From positions 19,501 to 83,500 of the forward strand of contig NZ_PQGD01000023.1 in NCBI RefSeq assembly GCF_002915575.1: a DNA stretch of 64,000 nucleotides, written 5' to 3'. Positions within the stretch are counted from its first letter, which is position 1; every line of letters begins with the position of its first letter. This document shows, one piece after another, positions 37,757 to 47,718 of this stretch. A model generated the notes under the pieces. That model was not told the origin of the DNA. It saw only the letters and a list, made by a program, of their open reading frames with translations, and ran no database searches. The DNA is from Superficieibacter electus. GTDB taxonomy: Bacteria; Pseudomonadota; Gammaproteobacteria; Enterobacterales; Enterobacteriaceae. A program made the translations under genes and the position numbers.

Positions 37757-39058
37757 ATGTCTACAAACGCACGGACTCTGAATCGCCAGGATTATAAAAC
37801 GCTGACGCTCGCCGCCCTTGGTGGCGCGCTGGAGTTTTATGATTTTATTATTTTTGTTTTCTTTGCTGCGGTTGTCGGCGATCTTTTCTTTCCTGAACAT
37901 ATTCCTGAATGGCTGCGCCAGGTGCAGACATTTGGCATCTTTGCTGCCGGTTATCTGGCGCGGCCGCTGGGTGGAATTGTGATGGCCCATTTCGGCGATT
38001 TGGTTGGCCGTAAAAAGATGTTCACCCTGAGCATTCTGCTAATGGCGGTGCCGACGCTGGCGATAGGACTGCTGCCTACTTATGCCACAGCGGGGCTGGC
38101 CGCACCGGTGCTCCTGCTGCTCATGCGCATTCTGCAAGGGGCCGCCATCGGGGGAGAGGTGCCGGGGGCATGGGTCTTCGTGGCCGAACATGTTCCGGAG
38201 CACCGCATCGGCATCGCCTGTGGCACGCTGACCGCCGGGCTTACGGTTGGCATACTGCTCGGCTCGGTGGTGGCAACCCTCATTAATACCGCAATGAGTC
38301 AACAAACCATCCATGAGATTGGCTGGCGGTTGCCGTTCCTGCTGGGGGGCGCGTTTGGGCTGATTGCCATGTATCTGCGCCGCTGGTTACAAGAAACCCC
38401 CATCTTTATGGAGATGCAGCAGCGTAAAGTGCTGGCACAGGAGCTACCGGTGAAAGCCGCGCTCGTCAGGCATAAAAAAGCGGTGATCATCTCCATGTTG
38501 CTGACCTGGTTACTTTCTGCCGGAATTGTGGTGGTGATCCTGATGTCACCGGTCTGGCTGCAAAAACAGTACGGCTTTGCACCCGCATTAACCTTGCAGG
38601 CGAACAGTATCGCCACGGTCATGCTTTGTTTTGGTTGCCTTATTGCCGGACTGGCGGTCGATCGTTTTGGTGCCAGTAAGACATTTATCATTGGTAGCGC
38701 GATGCTGGCCTGCTCGGGATGGATGTTTTATCACCTCGCTGGCGTGTATCCGGCGTGGCTTTTTCTGCTGTACGGCCTCGTCGGGCTGTGTGTTGGCGTT
38801 GTGGGTGCGGTTCCATATGTCATGGTTAAGGCTTTCCCACCCGCAGTACGCTTTTCCGGTATTTCGTTTTCTTACAATGTGTCTTATGCCATTTTTGGCG
38901 GCCTGACGCCGATAGCGGTGACCATGCTGATGGGCGTTTCGCCGATGGCTCCGGCCTGGTACATTCTGGGGTTATCACTGATGGGCATCGCGCTGGGAAT
39001 GGTATTAAAGCAGGATGTTGGCGAAGACCATTCGAAGACACTGTTACAGCGTTCATGA
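37757..39058 (+). CDS. MFS transporter, metabolite:H+ symporter (MHS) subfamily
   Basis: 433 residues with 12 predicted membrane helices. The MHS/sugar-transporter marks are GALEFYDFIIFVFFAAV in helix 1, RPLGGIVMAHFGDLVGRKK (loop 2-3) and RILQGAAIGGEVPGAWVFVAEH. Relatives include ShiA, ProP and the YhjE type; the substrate cannot be read from sequence, but carboxylates or betaines are typical. Not present at this site in E. coli K-12, where satP follows mog; a long inverted repeat separates it from satP here. Confidence 0.9.
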   Translation: MSTNARTLNRQDYKTLTLAALGGALEFYDFIIFVFFAAVVGDLFFPEHIPEWLRQVQTFGIFAAGYLARPLGGIVMAHFGDLVGRKKMFTLSILLMAVPTLAIGLLPTYATAGLAAPVLLLLMRILQGAAIGGEVPGAWVFVAEHVPEHRIGIACGTLTAGLTVGILLGSVVATLINTAMSQQTIHEIGWRLPFLLGGAFGLIAMYLRRWLQETPIFMEMQQRKVLAQELPVKAALVRHKKAVIISMLLTWLLSAGIVVVILMSPVWLQKQYGFAPALTLQANSIATVMLCFGCLIAGLAVDRFGASKTFIIGSAMLACSGWMFYHLAGVYPAWLFLLYGLVGLCVGVVGAVPYVMVKAFPPAVRFSGISFSYNVSYAIFGGLTPIAVTMLMGVSPMAPAWYILGLSLMGIALGMVLKQDVGEDHSKTLLQRS

Positions 39059-39061
39059 TCA

Positions 39062-39089
39062 GCAGGCGGGTACCGGGGTACCCGCCTGC
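39062..39089. terminator. Bidirectional terminator-like hairpin between MFS gene and satP
   Basis: Perfect 13-base inverted repeat GCAGGCGGGTACC (39062-39074) / GGTACCCGCCTGC (39077-39089) between converging genes. No long T run follows, so efficiency is uncertain. Confidence 0.72.
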
Positions 39090-39096
39090 ATCATTA

Positions 39097-39663
39097 TTAA
39101 TGCTTCTCGCCGATTGGCAATACGGTACGGCCAAACTGCTCATTCAGCACTTCGGCCATGGCCAGATAAATTGCGCTTGCGCCACAGATCATACCCACCC
39201 AGCCAGCAATATGGATAATGCCTTCATTGCCGCCGATATTGCCGACCGCCAGCAGGGCAAACAGTACAGCCAGGCTCAGGAAAACAAACTGTAATGCTCT
39301 TGCGCCTTTCAGCGTACCGAAGAACATAAACAGCGTGAATACGCCCCATAACCCCAGATAGGCACCCAGGAACTGCGCGTCAGGCGCGTCGCTTAAGCCC
39401 ATTTTTGGCAGCAGCAAAATGGCGACCAGCGTCAGCCAGAAGGAGCCATAAGAAGTAAAGGACACCAGGCCAAAGGTGTTCCCCTTTTTAAATTCCAGCA
39501 GACCGGTGAAGATCTGCGCGATGCCCCCGTAAAAAATGCCCATTGCCAGAATAATTCCGTCAAAGGGAAAAATGCCCGCATTATGCAGATTCAGCAGAAT
39601 AGTTGTCATGCCGAAGCCCATTAAGCCCAGCGGAGCCGGATTAGCCAACGTCGTGTTGCCCAT
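39097..39663 (-). CDS. satP: Acetate/succinate:H+ symporter SatP (YaaH)
   Basis: 188 residues, AceTr family with six membrane helices and the signature [23 protein letters not shown] at the N-terminus. Same length and near-identical motifs to E. coli SatP. Imports acetate or succinate with protons. Transcribed away from yaaW's downstream end with about 150 bases between; no specific site seen there. Confidence 0.96.
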   Translation of the reverse strand: MGNTTLANPAPLGLMGFGMTTILLNLHNAGIFPFDGIILAMGIFYGGIAQIFTGLLEFKKGNTFGLVSFTSYGSFWLTLVAILLLPKMGLSDAPDAQFLGAYLGLWGVFTLFMFFGTLKGARALQFVFLSLAVLFALLAVGNIGGNEGIIHIAGWVGMICGASAIYLAMAEVLNEQFGRTVLPIGEKH

Positions 39664-39817
39664 AATTCCTCAAAATTCATCGATTTATATGTAGAAAGCG
39701 TTCGCCCATCCAGCCCGCGAGGGGGAGGGCGCAGCATCATAATCGTACGTATATGCGCTGTCTATGATCTACCGGGGGTAAAACGGTGATTTTTTACCCC
39801 ATTGAAGGATGGACAAA

Positions 39818-40531
39818 TCAGGATTGTTGCGCCGCAATTAATCTGCGCAGGCAGGCGATTCGTAATACGGCGGGGATGGTCACGCGATAAGCGGTACCGC
39901 TGACGGCTTTCACGCTGTTTAACGCCGCGCCAACCGGGCCGCCAAGGCCAGCACCACGCAGCAAGCCGTGCCCAATTACGCTGATAGCAGCATGGGTATG
40001 CAGGATACGGTTCAACTGGCCGGAAAGCAGTAACGAAACGCCGCCAATCAGTTTTTTATCCTTAAGCAGCAAGGGTAAAATCTCTTCCAGTTCCGTAACT
40101 TTGACCTCAACTGCGGCAAAAAACTGGGCTTTTTGCTCCTCAGTCATTTTCTTCCACGTATTGCGCAGAAAATGCTCCAGCAGGCTCTGCTCGATTTCAA
40201 CGATGGACTGGTTTTTTTCTGCCTTCAGCTTAAGGCGATGACAGACATCCAGCAGGATAGTCCGATACAGTTTACCGTGGCCACGCAGCTTATTAGCGAT
40301 GCTATCTCCACCGAAATGCTGGAGTTCTCCGGCAATCAATTTCCAGCTACGACGATGACGCTCCGGATGACCTTCCATGGACTGATAAAGTTCATTGCGC
40401 AGCAAGACGCTGGAAAGTCGCGGTTTATCTTTACTATTATGGGTGAGTAAATGAGCAAAATCGGCCAGTTGCTCTTCACTGCAGTGCTGCAAAAAACTCA
40501 GATCGCTGTCTTCTAAATAAGTGACATTCAT
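39818..40531 (-). CDS. yaaW: YaaW, uncharacterised (UPF0174) family protein
   Basis: 237 residues, very like E. coli YaaW: DSDLSFLQHCSEEQLADFAHLLTHN, GDSIANKLRGHGKLYRTILLDV, FLRNTWKKMTEEQ and the glycine-rich C-terminal segment HGLLRGAGLGGPVGAALNSVKAVSG. No signal peptide; a hydrophobic segment near the C-terminus could associate with membrane. Function unknown. Confidence 0.94.
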   Translation of the reverse strand: MNVTYLEDSDLSFLQHCSEEQLADFAHLLTHNSKDKPRLSSVLLRNELYQSMEGHPERHRRSWKLIAGELQHFGGDSIANKLRGHGKLYRTILLDVCHRLKLKAEKNQSIVEIEQSLLEHFLRNTWKKMTEEQKAQFFAAVEVKVTELEEILPLLLKDKKLIGGVSLLLSGQLNRILHTHAAISVIGHGLLRGAGLGGPVGAALNSVKAVSGTAYRVTIPAVLRIACLRRLIAAQQS

Positions 40532-40579
40532 GAATGTTAATGTCCAATAAATAACGTTAGCAAAATGGACTGTTAATAA

Positions 40580-40984
40580 TTAATCATCGCCAATAATTTT
40601 TAAGCGTGCCATATCGGAGGAGTTCACGGTATGACCAGAAAAAACGAATTTCTCAACGCAGCGCTTATTGTCGTTATCGCTATTGATATTGATCCAGTCT
40701 GTGGTGTCGCCTTCTTTTAAGGTGGACGGAACGTTCAGACTCTGGCTGGCGCTTCTTGACGCTTTAAAGTACACAGAAGCACCGCTGATCTGCACATCAC
40801 CATGATCAACCTTGATTTGAATGCGTTTTACTATGCGGCAAACGGGCATCTTTAGCGTAAGATCGTTAGTATCATTGCGTGGCATCGCAATAATGCCCAT
40901 CACTTTATGATCATTAGCCAGCGCGGGCAGGCTGGTTAATAACCCTAATAATAAGCATGACGACAGCTTTAACATCCGGTTCAT
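40580..40984 (-). CDS. yaaI: YaaI, small secreted protein (DUF2541)
   Basis: 134 residues from ATG at 40984, matching E. coli YaaI length. Signal peptide [23 protein letters not shown], then [19 protein letters not shown]; two cysteines ([12 protein letters not shown]) may form a disulfide. Function unknown. The earlier in-frame ATG (41059) would put extra charged residues before the signal peptide and is rejected. Confidence 0.94.
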   Translation of the reverse strand: MNRMLKLSSCLLLGLLTSLPALANDHKVMGIIAMPRNDTNDLTLKMPVCRIVKRIQIKVDHGDVQISGASVYFKASRSASQSLNVPSTLKEGDTTDWININSDNDNKRCVEKFVFSGHTVNSSDMARLKIIGDD

Positions 40985-41220
40985 TTTTATTCCTTTGGCA
41001 AGACAAATTAGGTGGTGTATTAATGGGCGGCATATTTTAACACCTAAGCTTGCCCGCATTCGAGTTCACAATGCTTTCTGATTATTTCAATTATTCGATG
41101 AATATATTCGCGTAATATATTCACTATTTAAATGTGTTTGGTCTTTGAGAGCGAACGGCCAAACGACGGGAGGCGTGCGCATCGTCATTGCTGCCGTGAG
41201 CAAAATTTTTTTCACGTCCC
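40985..41220. other. Gap upstream of the dnaK heat-shock promoters
   Basis: Short AT-rich stretch beyond yaaI followed by a GC-richer part. No gene or further site recognised. Confidence 0.4.
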
Positions 41221-41325
41221 CCCTTGATGCGGGACGTAGCGACCCCATCTTGTACTCAACCGCAGTGAGTGAACCTGAAAAAAAAACGATTTAAGGTAGT
41301 TGAAACCGCACGTTTCGCCCTTATT
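41221..41325 (+). promoter_or_regulatory. dnaK heat-shock (sigma-32) promoters P1 and P2
   Basis: P1: -35 CTTGAT (41223-41228) and -10 CCCCATCT (41243-41250) spaced by 14 bases, a strong sigma-32 match at the same place as E. coli dnaK P1. P2: TTGAAAC (41300-41306) and CGCCCTTATT (41316-41325), aligned with E. coli P2. The untranslated leader to ATG at 41374 (CACAACCACATGATGACCG) is also conserved. Confidence 0.88.
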
Positions 41326-41373
41326 ACAGGTTCACAACCACATGATGACCGAATTTTTAGTGGAGACGTTTAG

Positions 41374-43287
41374 ATGGGTAAAATTATTGGTATCGACCTG
41401 GGTACAACTAACTCTTGTATAGCGATCATGGATGGCACGACGGCGCGCGTGCTGGAGAACGCAGAGGGCGATCGTACTACGCCTTCTATCATTGCATATA
41501 CTCAGGATGGTGAAACTCTGGTTGGTCAGCCGGCTAAGCGTCAGGCAGTGACAAACCCGCAAAACACCCTGTTTGCGATTAAACGCCTGATTGGCCGCCG
41601 CTTCCAGGATGAAGAAGTACAGCGTGATGTATCCATCATGCCGTACAAAATCATCGCCGCCGACAACGGCGACGCATGGCTTGATGTCAAAGGCCAGAAA
41701 ATGGCACCGCCGCAAATCTCAGCTGAAGTGCTGAAGAAAATGAAGAAAACGGCGGAAGATTACCTCGGTGAAACGGTTACTGAAGCCGTTATTACCGTGC
41801 CGGCTTACTTCAACGATGCGCAGCGTCAGGCAACCAAAGATGCTGGCCGTATCGCGGGCCTGGAAGTTAAACGTATCATCAACGAACCGACCGCAGCCGC
41901 ACTGGCCTACGGTCTGGATAAAGAAGTGGGCAACCGCACCATCGCAGTTTATGACCTCGGCGGTGGTACTTTCGATATCTCTATTATCGAAATCGACGAC
42001 GTTGACGGCGAAAAAACCTTCGAAGTTCTGGCAACCAACGGTGATACCCACCTCGGTGGCGAAGACTTTGACAGCCGCATGATCAACTACCTGGTTGAAG
42101 AATTTAAGAAAGATCAGGGCATTGACCTGCGTAACGACCCGCTGGCGATGCAGCGCCTGAAAGAAGCCGCAGAAAAAGCGAAAATCGAGCTTTCTTCCGC
42201 GCAGCAGACCGATGTAAACCTGCCGTATATCACCGCAGATGCCACCGGTCCGAAACACATGAACATCAAAGTGACCCGTGCGAAACTGGAAAGCCTGGTA
42301 GAAGACCTGGTGAACCGTTCCATCGAGCCGCTGAAAGTTGCCCTGCAGGATGCTGGTCTGTCCGTCTCCGACGTTCAGGATGTAATCCTGGTTGGTGGTC
42401 AGACTCGTATGCCAATGGTGCAGAAGAAAGTTGCTGAGTTCTTTGGTAAAGAACCGCGTAAAGACGTTAACCCGGATGAAGCTGTCGCTATCGGCGCAGC
42501 GGTTCAGGGTGGTGTACTGACAGGTGAAGTGAAAGACGTACTGCTGCTGGACGTAACCCCGCTGTCGCTGGGTATCGAAACCATGGGCGGCGTAATGACT
42601 CCGCTTATCAGCAAAAATACTACTATCCCGACCAAGCACAGCCAGGTGTTCTCTACCGCTGAAGACAACCAGTCTGCGGTGACCATCCATGTGCTGCAGG
42701 GTGAGCGTAAACGCGCATCGGATAACAAAGATCTGGGTCAGTTTAACCTGGATGGTATTCAGCCTGCGCCGCGCGGTATGCCGCAGATTGAAGTCACCTT
42801 CGACATCGACGCTGATGGTATCCTGCACGTTTCCGCGAAAGATAAAAATAGCGGTAAAGAGCAGAAAATCACCATCAAGGCGTCTTCTGGTCTGAATGAA
42901 GAAGAGATTGCGAAGATGGTCCGCGAAGCGGAAGCAAACGCAGAATCAGACCGTAAGTTTGAAGAGCTGGTGCAGACCCGCAACCAGGGTGATCACTTGC
43001 TGCATAGCACCCGTAAGCAGGTTGAGGAAGCCGGCGACCAGCTGCCAGCAGATGACAAAACCGCGATCGAGTCTGCACTGAGCGCGCTGGAAACGTCGCT
43101 GAAAGGTGAAGACAAAGCAGATATTGAAGCGAAGATGCAGGCGCTGGCGCAGGTTTCTCAGAAGCTGATGGAAATCGCTCAGCAACAGCACGCACAGCAG
43201 CAGGCTGGCGCTGATGCTTCGGCAAACAACGCGCAGGATGACGATGTGGTCGACGCTGAGTTTGAAGAAGTAAAAGACAAAAAATAA
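41374..43287 (+). CDS. dnaK: Chaperone DnaK (Hsp70)
   Basis: 637 residues. N-terminal ATPase: [54 protein letters not shown]; conserved linker [15 protein letters not shown]; substrate-binding beta domain and helical lid; C-terminal [15 protein letters not shown] that binds DnaJ. ATG follows GGAGACG. With dnaJ it forms the sigma-32-controlled operon; GrpE is elsewhere. Confidence 0.99.
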   Translation: MGKIIGIDLGTTNSCIAIMDGTTARVLENAEGDRTTPSIIAYTQDGETLVGQPAKRQAVTNPQNTLFAIKRLIGRRFQDEEVQRDVSIMPYKIIAADNGDAWLDVKGQKMAPPQISAEVLKKMKKTAEDYLGETVTEAVITVPAYFNDAQRQATKDAGRIAGLEVKRIINEPTAAALAYGLDKEVGNRTIAVYDLGGGTFDISIIEIDDVDGEKTFEVLATNGDTHLGGEDFDSRMINYLVEEFKKDQGIDLRNDPLAMQRLKEAAEKAKIELSSAQQTDVNLPYITADATGPKHMNIKVTRAKLESLVEDLVNRSIEPLKVALQDAGLSVSDVQDVILVGGQTRMPMVQKKVAEFFGKEPRKDVNPDEAVAIGAAVQGGVLTGEVKDVLLLDVTPLSLGIETMGGVMTPLISKNTTIPTKHSQVFSTAEDNQSAVTIHVLQGERKRASDNKDLGQFNLDGIQPAPRGMPQIEVTFDIDADGILHVSAKDKNSGKEQKITIKASSGLNEEEIAKMVREAEANAESDRKFEELVQTRNQGDHLLHSTRKQVEEAGDQLPADDKTAIESALSALETSLKGEDKADIEAKMQALAQVSQKLMEIAQQQHAQQQAGADASANNAQDDDVVDAEFEEVKDKK

Positions 43288-43313
43288 TCGCCCTTTGAAT
43301 GGGTTATGAACTG

Positions 43314-43346
43314 GCACGGGCGAAGAGGTTTCCTCTCCGCCCGTGC
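43314..43346 (+). terminator. Partial terminator/attenuator hairpin between dnaK and dnaJ
   Basis: Stem GCACGGGCG (43314-43322) / CGCCCGTGC (43338-43346) with an inner AGAGG/CCTCT pairing. The same hairpin is found in E. coli and is thought to lower dnaJ relative to dnaK. No T run follows, so it attenuates or shields mRNA rather than fully terminating. Confidence 0.75.
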
Positions 43347-43372
43347 TCGCATGTTAGGGGCTGAAAAAGACA

Positions 43373-44509
43373 ATGGCGAAACAAGATTATTACGAGGTTT
43401 TAGGCGTTCCCAGAACAGCGGAAGAGCGTGAAATCAAAAAGGCGTATAAACGCCTGGCGATGAAGTATCACCCGGACCGCAATCAGGGTGATAAAGACGC
43501 CGAAGCAAAATTTAAAGAAATCAAAGAAGCGTATGAAATTCTGACCGATGCGCAGAAACGTGCTGCCTACGATCAATACGGTCATGCCGCGTTTGAGCAG
43601 GGCGGCATGGGCGGTGGCGGCGGTTTTGGCGGCGGCGGCGCGGACTTTGGCGATATCTTTGGCGACGTTTTTGGCGATATCTTCGGCGGTGGCCGGGGGC
43701 GTCAGCGTGCCTCTCGTGGTGCCGATCTCCGCTATAACATGGATCTGACGCTGGAAGAAGCGGTGCGTGGCGTGACCAAAGAAATCCGCATCCCGACGCT
43801 GGAAGAGTGTGACATCTGCCACGGCAGCGGGGCCAAACCCGGCACGCAGCCGCAGACCTGTCCGACCTGTCATGGTTCCGGCCAGGTGCAAATGCGCCAG
43901 GGTTTCTTCGCGGTTCAGCAGGCGTGTCCACACTGCCAGGGACGCGGTACGCTGATTAAAGATCCCTGCACGAAATGCCACGGTCACGGTCGTGTTGAAA
44001 AGAGCAAAACGCTGTCCGTGAAAATTCCGGCGGGCGTGGATACCGGCGACCGCATTCGTCTGTCGGGCGAAGGTGAAGCAGGCGAACACGGCGCACCGGC
44101 GGGCGATCTGTACGTTCAGGTACAGGTAAAACAGCACCCCATCTTCGAGCGCGAAGGTAATAACCTGTATTGCGAAGTGCCGATCAACTTTGCCATGGCG
44201 GCACTGGGTGGTGAAATCGAAGTACCGACGCTGGATGGACGCGTGAAGCTGAAAGTACCGGGCGAAACGCAGACCGGTAAGCTGTTCCGCATGCGTGGCA
44301 AAGGAGTGAAGTCGGTGCGCGGTGGAGCGCAGGGCGACCTGCTGTGCCGGGTTGTTGTCGAAACGCCGGTAGGCCTTAACGATAAACAGAAACAACTGTT
44401 GAAAGAGTTGCAGGACAGTTTTGGCGGTCCAACCGGCGAGCATAACAGCCCACGCTCTAAAAGCTTCTTTGATGGTGTAAAGAAGTTTTTTGATGATTTG
44501 ACGCGTTAA
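43373..44509 (+). CDS. dnaJ: Co-chaperone DnaJ (Hsp40)
   Basis: 378 residues: J domain with HPD in KYHPDRN, glycine/phenylalanine-rich stretch ([17 protein letters not shown]), four CxxCxGxG zinc motifs ([32 protein letters not shown]) and C-terminal client-binding domain. Stimulates DnaK ATPase. Followed by a strong terminator. Confidence 0.99.
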   Translation: MAKQDYYEVLGVPRTAEEREIKKAYKRLAMKYHPDRNQGDKDAEAKFKEIKEAYEILTDAQKRAAYDQYGHAAFEQGGMGGGGGFGGGGADFGDIFGDVFGDIFGGGRGRQRASRGADLRYNMDLTLEEAVRGVTKEIRIPTLEECDICHGSGAKPGTQPQTCPTCHGSGQVQMRQGFFAVQQACPHCQGRGTLIKDPCTKCHGHGRVEKSKTLSVKIPAGVDTGDRIRLSGEGEAGEHGAPAGDLYVQVQVKQHPIFEREGNNLYCEVPINFAMAALGGEIEVPTLDGRVKLKVPGETQTGKLFRMRGKGVKSVRGGAQGDLLCRVVVETPVGLNDKQKQLLKELQDSFGGPTGEHNSPRSKSFFDGVKKFFDDLTR

Positions 44510-44526
44510 CCATTCCCTCTCTTCGC

Positions 44527-44558
44527 AAGCCTGAGCGTTTTCCCTCAGGCTTTTTTTT
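44527..44558 (+). terminator. Terminator after dnaJ
   Basis: Stem AGCCTGAG (44528-44535) / CTCAGGCT (44544-44551), eight-base loop, then eight T residues. Confidence 0.94.
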
Positions 44559-44847
44559 GCCCGTTCTCCAGCCATAAAGGCAGTCCCTTGCCTGTTTCAC
44601 TCTTTTTAACGTTATGGCATACACCATCCGCCAGGGATGATGTCTCAACTTTTAGTTTTATTAAAAATGATATTTCGTTTAGCTAAATAAAAATGTTGTT
44701 TTAGTAGAGTGATTTTGTGGATTGATTGTTTTTAAAAAGAAACGATTTCTCATTAATGTAATTTATTTATTTTTTGATGAACTGTTATTTGCATTATTTT
44801 GAGTATTATCTATATTGCATTTTTTAAATTTTAGAGGCTGACAATGG
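44559..44847. other. AT-rich gap between dnaJ and the LysR gene
   Basis: No gene supported. The last 200 bases are very AT-rich, as upstream of many transferred genes, and should hold the LysR gene's promoter; AGAGG at 44833-44837 is its ribosome site. The E. coli neighbours of dnaJ are absent here. Confidence 0.45.
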
Positions 44848-45795
44848 ATGGGCTCAAAAAGTGACAATAAGGAGTTTGATTATAACTTAATCAAAGTGCT
44901 TGATGCTGTCATTTCAGCAGGCAATGCCACTAAAGCCGCCAAAAAATTATCTGTTACGCCAGCGGCCATTTCTCTGGCACTAAGCCGCCTTCAGGGCTTT
45001 TATGAACAGGAATTGTTTGTCAGAGGTAAGGACGGTCTAATCCCAACGGCAAAGGCCCTCGAAATTCACCAGGCGTTCCGGCATGCCATGGAGCTGGTTA
45101 AGGGGACGTTAGCGGCAGAATCTGTCGCGGCAAAAAATCCAAAAATCACCATTATGGGCAGTGAAATCGTTGAAAACTATTATCTTTCTCAATTATATGA
45201 AGATGATATTTTTGAGCGTTTTTCACTCCGCCACTTTTCCTCGCGGAATCTGGATAAAAATGAAATCAATCATTTATTAGGCGTCGGAGATTGTGATCTT
45301 GTTATCAGCCCTGAGGCTATCATTGATCCCAGTGTGGATAATCAACTTATCGATAGCTTTAAAAATTTTGTCTGCATTTGCAGTACCGACAACATCCTCA
45401 GTGAGTTATCGCAACTCAGTTTGCATAATTTCTATTCCGCACGTCATGCTATTTATCAATCAGGAATTTTCTCCCCTGTCATGATTAATGATAACGATCT
45501 GCATGAAAAAGATGATGAATACAAAGGATATCGGATCAAAGGATACCGCAGTGATTCAATAAGTGGCATCGTCAGTATCATTGAGAGCACCTCATTGATT
45601 GCTCTCTTACCATTAAAGCTGGCTCATTTTTATAAAAACCAGCGTCGTTATGCTATCAAGATGGTTCAACCGCCCCCGGAACTCGTCTTTAAGCCGCTTA
45701 ACGTTTACGCTTCATGGAATAAGAAAAGCAGTAAGAAAAAGGAGATTAAGGAATTAGTGGACATGTTCCACACGCTTTCCTCATTCAGGCGTTAG
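44848..45795 (+). CDS. LysR-family transcriptional regulator of the chitinase module
   Basis: 315 residues. The N-terminal winged HTH is clear (NLIKVLDAVISAGNATKAAKKLSVTPAAISLALSRLQ...LFVRGKDGLIPTAKALE), then a periplasmic-binding-like effector domain ending NVYASWNKKSSKKKEIKELV. ATG at 44848 with AGAGG ten bases upstream; an overlapping ATG at 44844 is out of frame. Placement before holin, muramidase and chitinase matches the Salmonella chitinase region, where a LysR regulator lies at the same spot. Inference: it controls the chitinase and/or lysis genes. Effector unknown. Confidence 0.88.
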   Translation: MGSKSDNKEFDYNLIKVLDAVISAGNATKAAKKLSVTPAAISLALSRLQGFYEQELFVRGKDGLIPTAKALEIHQAFRHAMELVKGTLAAESVAAKNPKITIMGSEIVENYYLSQLYEDDIFERFSLRHFSSRNLDKNEINHLLGVGDCDLVISPEAIIDPSVDNQLIDSFKNFVCICSTDNILSELSQLSLHNFYSARHAIYQSGIFSPVMINDNDLHEKDDEYKGYRIKGYRSDSISGIVSIIESTSLIALLPLKLAHFYKNQRRYAIKMVQPPPELVFKPLNVYASWNKKSSKKKEIKELVDMFHTLSSFRR

Positions 45796-45911
45796 AGGAG
45801 GGGTATTTATACATCACTAAAAAATTTATTGCCAGGTGATGTTTTTTTATTATTTTTCCACAATGTTTTGTTTTAAATTCCTTGGTGTTCATTTTAATAC
45901 AGGAGTTAAAA

Positions 45912-46259
45912 ATGTCGATTTCTAACCATATTGAAACCTCAGAAGTTGTGTTGCTGGAAATGGAAATACTGGTGACAGTAGTAGCTACCGGCGCATGGGG
46001 CGGTTTTGTTAGTTATTTAATTAAATCTGGCAAGAAAAAAAATGAAAGCATACAAAAAGGCATAATGAGTTGTTTAACGCAAATTGTCATATCTTGTTTT
46101 ACCAGCCTTTTATTAAGCGCAATCGCCGTTGAAAAAGGATTTAATTTTAATATGGTTTTACTCTCCGCAGGTATTGGCGGTGTTTTTGCCGCGCCCATCC
46201 TGAAATTTTTAGGTGAGAAGCTAAAAAAATCCATAGAAGATAATAGTCCGCTTAAATAA
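45912..46259 (+). CDS. Holin-like membrane protein (phage holin superfamily III type)
   Basis: 115 residues from ATG at 45912 with AGGAG seven bases upstream; an earlier in-frame ATG (45882) is less well placed. Three hydrophobic segments (about residues 20-38, 53-70 and 80-96) and a charged C-terminus (LKKSIEDNSPLK) give a small holin topology; VATGAWGGFVSYLIKSGKKK resembles LydA-type holins. Next to a muramidase and signal-less chitinases, it probably opens the inner membrane to let the muramidase and chitinases out (type 10 secretion-like). Convergent with the muramidase gene. Confidence 0.75.
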   Translation: MSISNHIETSEVVLLEMEILVTVVATGAWGGFVSYLIKSGKKKNESIQKGIMSCLTQIVISCFTSLLLSAIAVEKGFNFNMVLLSAGIGGVFAAPILKFLGEKLKKSIEDNSPLK

Positions 46260-46282
46260 GGAAGTAAGCTATATCGGTTCTG

Positions 46283-46318
46283 AAAAACAGAGGCTATGGT
46301 AGCCTCTGTTAGCGTTTT
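46283..46318. terminator. Bidirectional terminator between holin and muramidase genes
   Basis: Perfect 11-base stem AACAGAGGCTA (46286-46296) / TAGCCTCTGTT (46300-46310) with three-base loop between converging genes; A run on the left and T-rich right flank. Confidence 0.85.
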
Positions 46319-46332
46319 ATGGTCGTTATTTT

Positions 46333-46866
46333 TTATGCAACGCGATTTTTAATCCATCCATAAATAAACTCCTCATTTTGCGAACGCTCTTCCGTAATGG
46401 TCAGGTAGTACGCACCCTGGCTACAGTTCAGCGCCTCAACCAGCACATGCATTCCCTCGTTCCCGCGCCAGCCGAGAAAAGCCTTGAGCGCACTGATAGT
46501 GAGTGGGCCGATGTGGCCATCGACTTTAATATCATGGTAATTTTTCTGCTCACGATTTAGCGCATTGAGCCAGCGTTGTAACCATAGACACGGAAGCCGT
46601 GGCCCGATATTGACGGCGGCATCACAAAGCTCGAACGCGATAGGCCATGAGACTTCAGAGATGAGATCAAATCCTGGTTTTACCCAGTATTCATTTTCCA
46701 GTATGGTATAGGCATCAATTCGCGTCATATCATACATGCTGCCTTTATAGCCATGCGCCCGCGCCGTCGCTTCGGTAATGCCCCAATTTGTTTCGCCACC
46801 ACGATCCTTCGGATTATTCGTGTAGCCGCCTTCTGTCATCAAAATTCCATCAATAACCGGATTCAT
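46333..46866 (-). CDS. GH108 N-acetylmuramidase (endolysin-like, TtsA/ZliS family)
   Basis: 177 residues without signal peptide. The GH108 signature opens the protein: ILMTEGGYTNNPKDRGGETNWGIT, with catalytic Glu12 in TEGGY; the C-terminal half is a PG-binding type 3 region (KVDGHIGPLTISALKAFLG). Related proteins act as phage endolysins and as TtsA, the muramidase needed for typhoid toxin release. Here it lies next to a holin gene and signal-less chitinase. It is 18 bases downstream of the winged-helix regulator on the same strand and is probably in its operon. Confidence 0.9.
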   Translation of the reverse strand: MNPVIDGILMTEGGYTNNPKDRGGETNWGITEATARAHGYKGSMYDMTRIDAYTILENEYWVKPGFDLISEVSWPIAFELCDAAVNIGPRLPCLWLQRWLNALNREQKNYHDIKVDGHIGPLTISALKAFLGWRGNEGMHVLVEALNCSQGAYYLTITEERSQNEEFIYGWIKNRVA

Positions 46867-46884
46867 TTTATTCCCTCAAAAATA

Positions 46885-47331
46885 TTAGTGAACGTTCATA
46901 TAACAGGCAGCGGCTAACGCAACTGCAGTGGCAACAGTCAGCATGACTTTGACTGATGTTTTATTTAGCATTTGCCAGTACGTTCTGCGCTCTTTATTGA
47001 CAGGTTTAACCGGTATCTGGTTATTAACCTGAATTCCTTTGCGCGGCACCGTAATCAAAAAATCATTCACACCCAATGATTTTAGATCCCGACGAATTAA
47101 ATAGAGTATTTGTGTTAAGTTTGCATCATTTACAAAGTTACCACGGCTTCCCCACAGTGCTGTGGTGAGCTGTTGGCGTTCAATAACCTCCATTTGTGCG
47201 TTCTCAATGATAAAACTAAGGCATCTGGCACGCATCGCTGTCATTTTTATGACCAATGAGTTCGAGATGTTTCTTAGCTCATGATTCCTTTCATTGTAAA
47301 TACAGTTGTTATTGATTATGTAGGTTTTCAT
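46885..47331 (-). CDS. Membrane-anchored winged-helix regulator (CadC/ToxR-type)
   Basis: 148 residues. N-terminal OmpR/CadC-like winged helix: NHELRNISNSLVIKMTAMRARCLSFII, VIERQQLTTALWGSRGNFVNDANLTQILYLIRRDLKSLGV, FLITVPRKGIQVN. One C-terminal membrane helix (about 127-146, VKVMLTVATAVALAAACYM) with almost no periplasmic part. Such proteins regulate from the membrane. Divergent from the chitinase gene and upstream of the muramidase gene; Salmonella has a similar protein at this place. Probable local regulator of the release module. Confidence 0.85.
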   Translation of the reverse strand: MKTYIINNNCIYNERNHELRNISNSLVIKMTAMRARCLSFIIENAQMEVIERQQLTTALWGSRGNFVNDANLTQILYLIRRDLKSLGVNDFLITVPRKGIQVNNQIPVKPVNKERRTYWQMLNKTSVKVMLTVATAVALAAACYMNVH

Positions 47332-47718
47332 AACTTCATCCTTTAGAAAGTCACATCCTGTTTTGTGTGTTTTTGATATTAGTTATAAGAATTAACTCAT
47401 TCCATTGTTTCTCAACGGTTTTGTTGGGTTCCGCATTTGAAAATGGAAGTTGATCACGAAAATGAGACCTTATTAAATAAAATTTAAACCCTTTTTAAAT
47501 GAGATTTAATATGCTCGATAAAGCCAGGGTTTAGCTCATTGCATAAAGGTAGGTTAGGGTGTTGAGGGCGAGATATTTATCTGTGAGACCGCATCAGTTT
47601 AATGAATTGAGCATCACCTGAATATGTGATGTTTTGTGATTAGCCAATTGGCCGATAGCAATGGATTATGGACCCCGCAGAACGAACTGCGAAAAATTCA
47701 AATTAAAAGGAAATTAAC
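47332..47718. promoter_or_regulatory. Divergent regulatory region between winged-helix gene and chitinase
   Basis: 387 bases without a gene. Visible elements: TTTGTGATTAGC (47633-47644), also found at nearly the same distance before the second chitinase; a perfect palindrome GCCAATTGGC (47643-47652); and CGCAG-N6-CTGCG (47676-47691). These are candidate operators for the LysR or winged-helix regulator. Ribosome site AAAAGGAAA precedes the chitinase ATG. A -10/-35 pair was not resolved. Confidence 0.55.

Noticed and set aside
41719-42828. Long minus-strand frame opposite dnaK
   Set aside because: Antisense to a highly conserved gene with strong codon bias, which creates long open shadow frames.
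43400-44575. Long minus-strand frame opposite dnaJ
   Set aside because: Shadow of dnaJ caused by its codon bias; no conserved domain seen in the translation.
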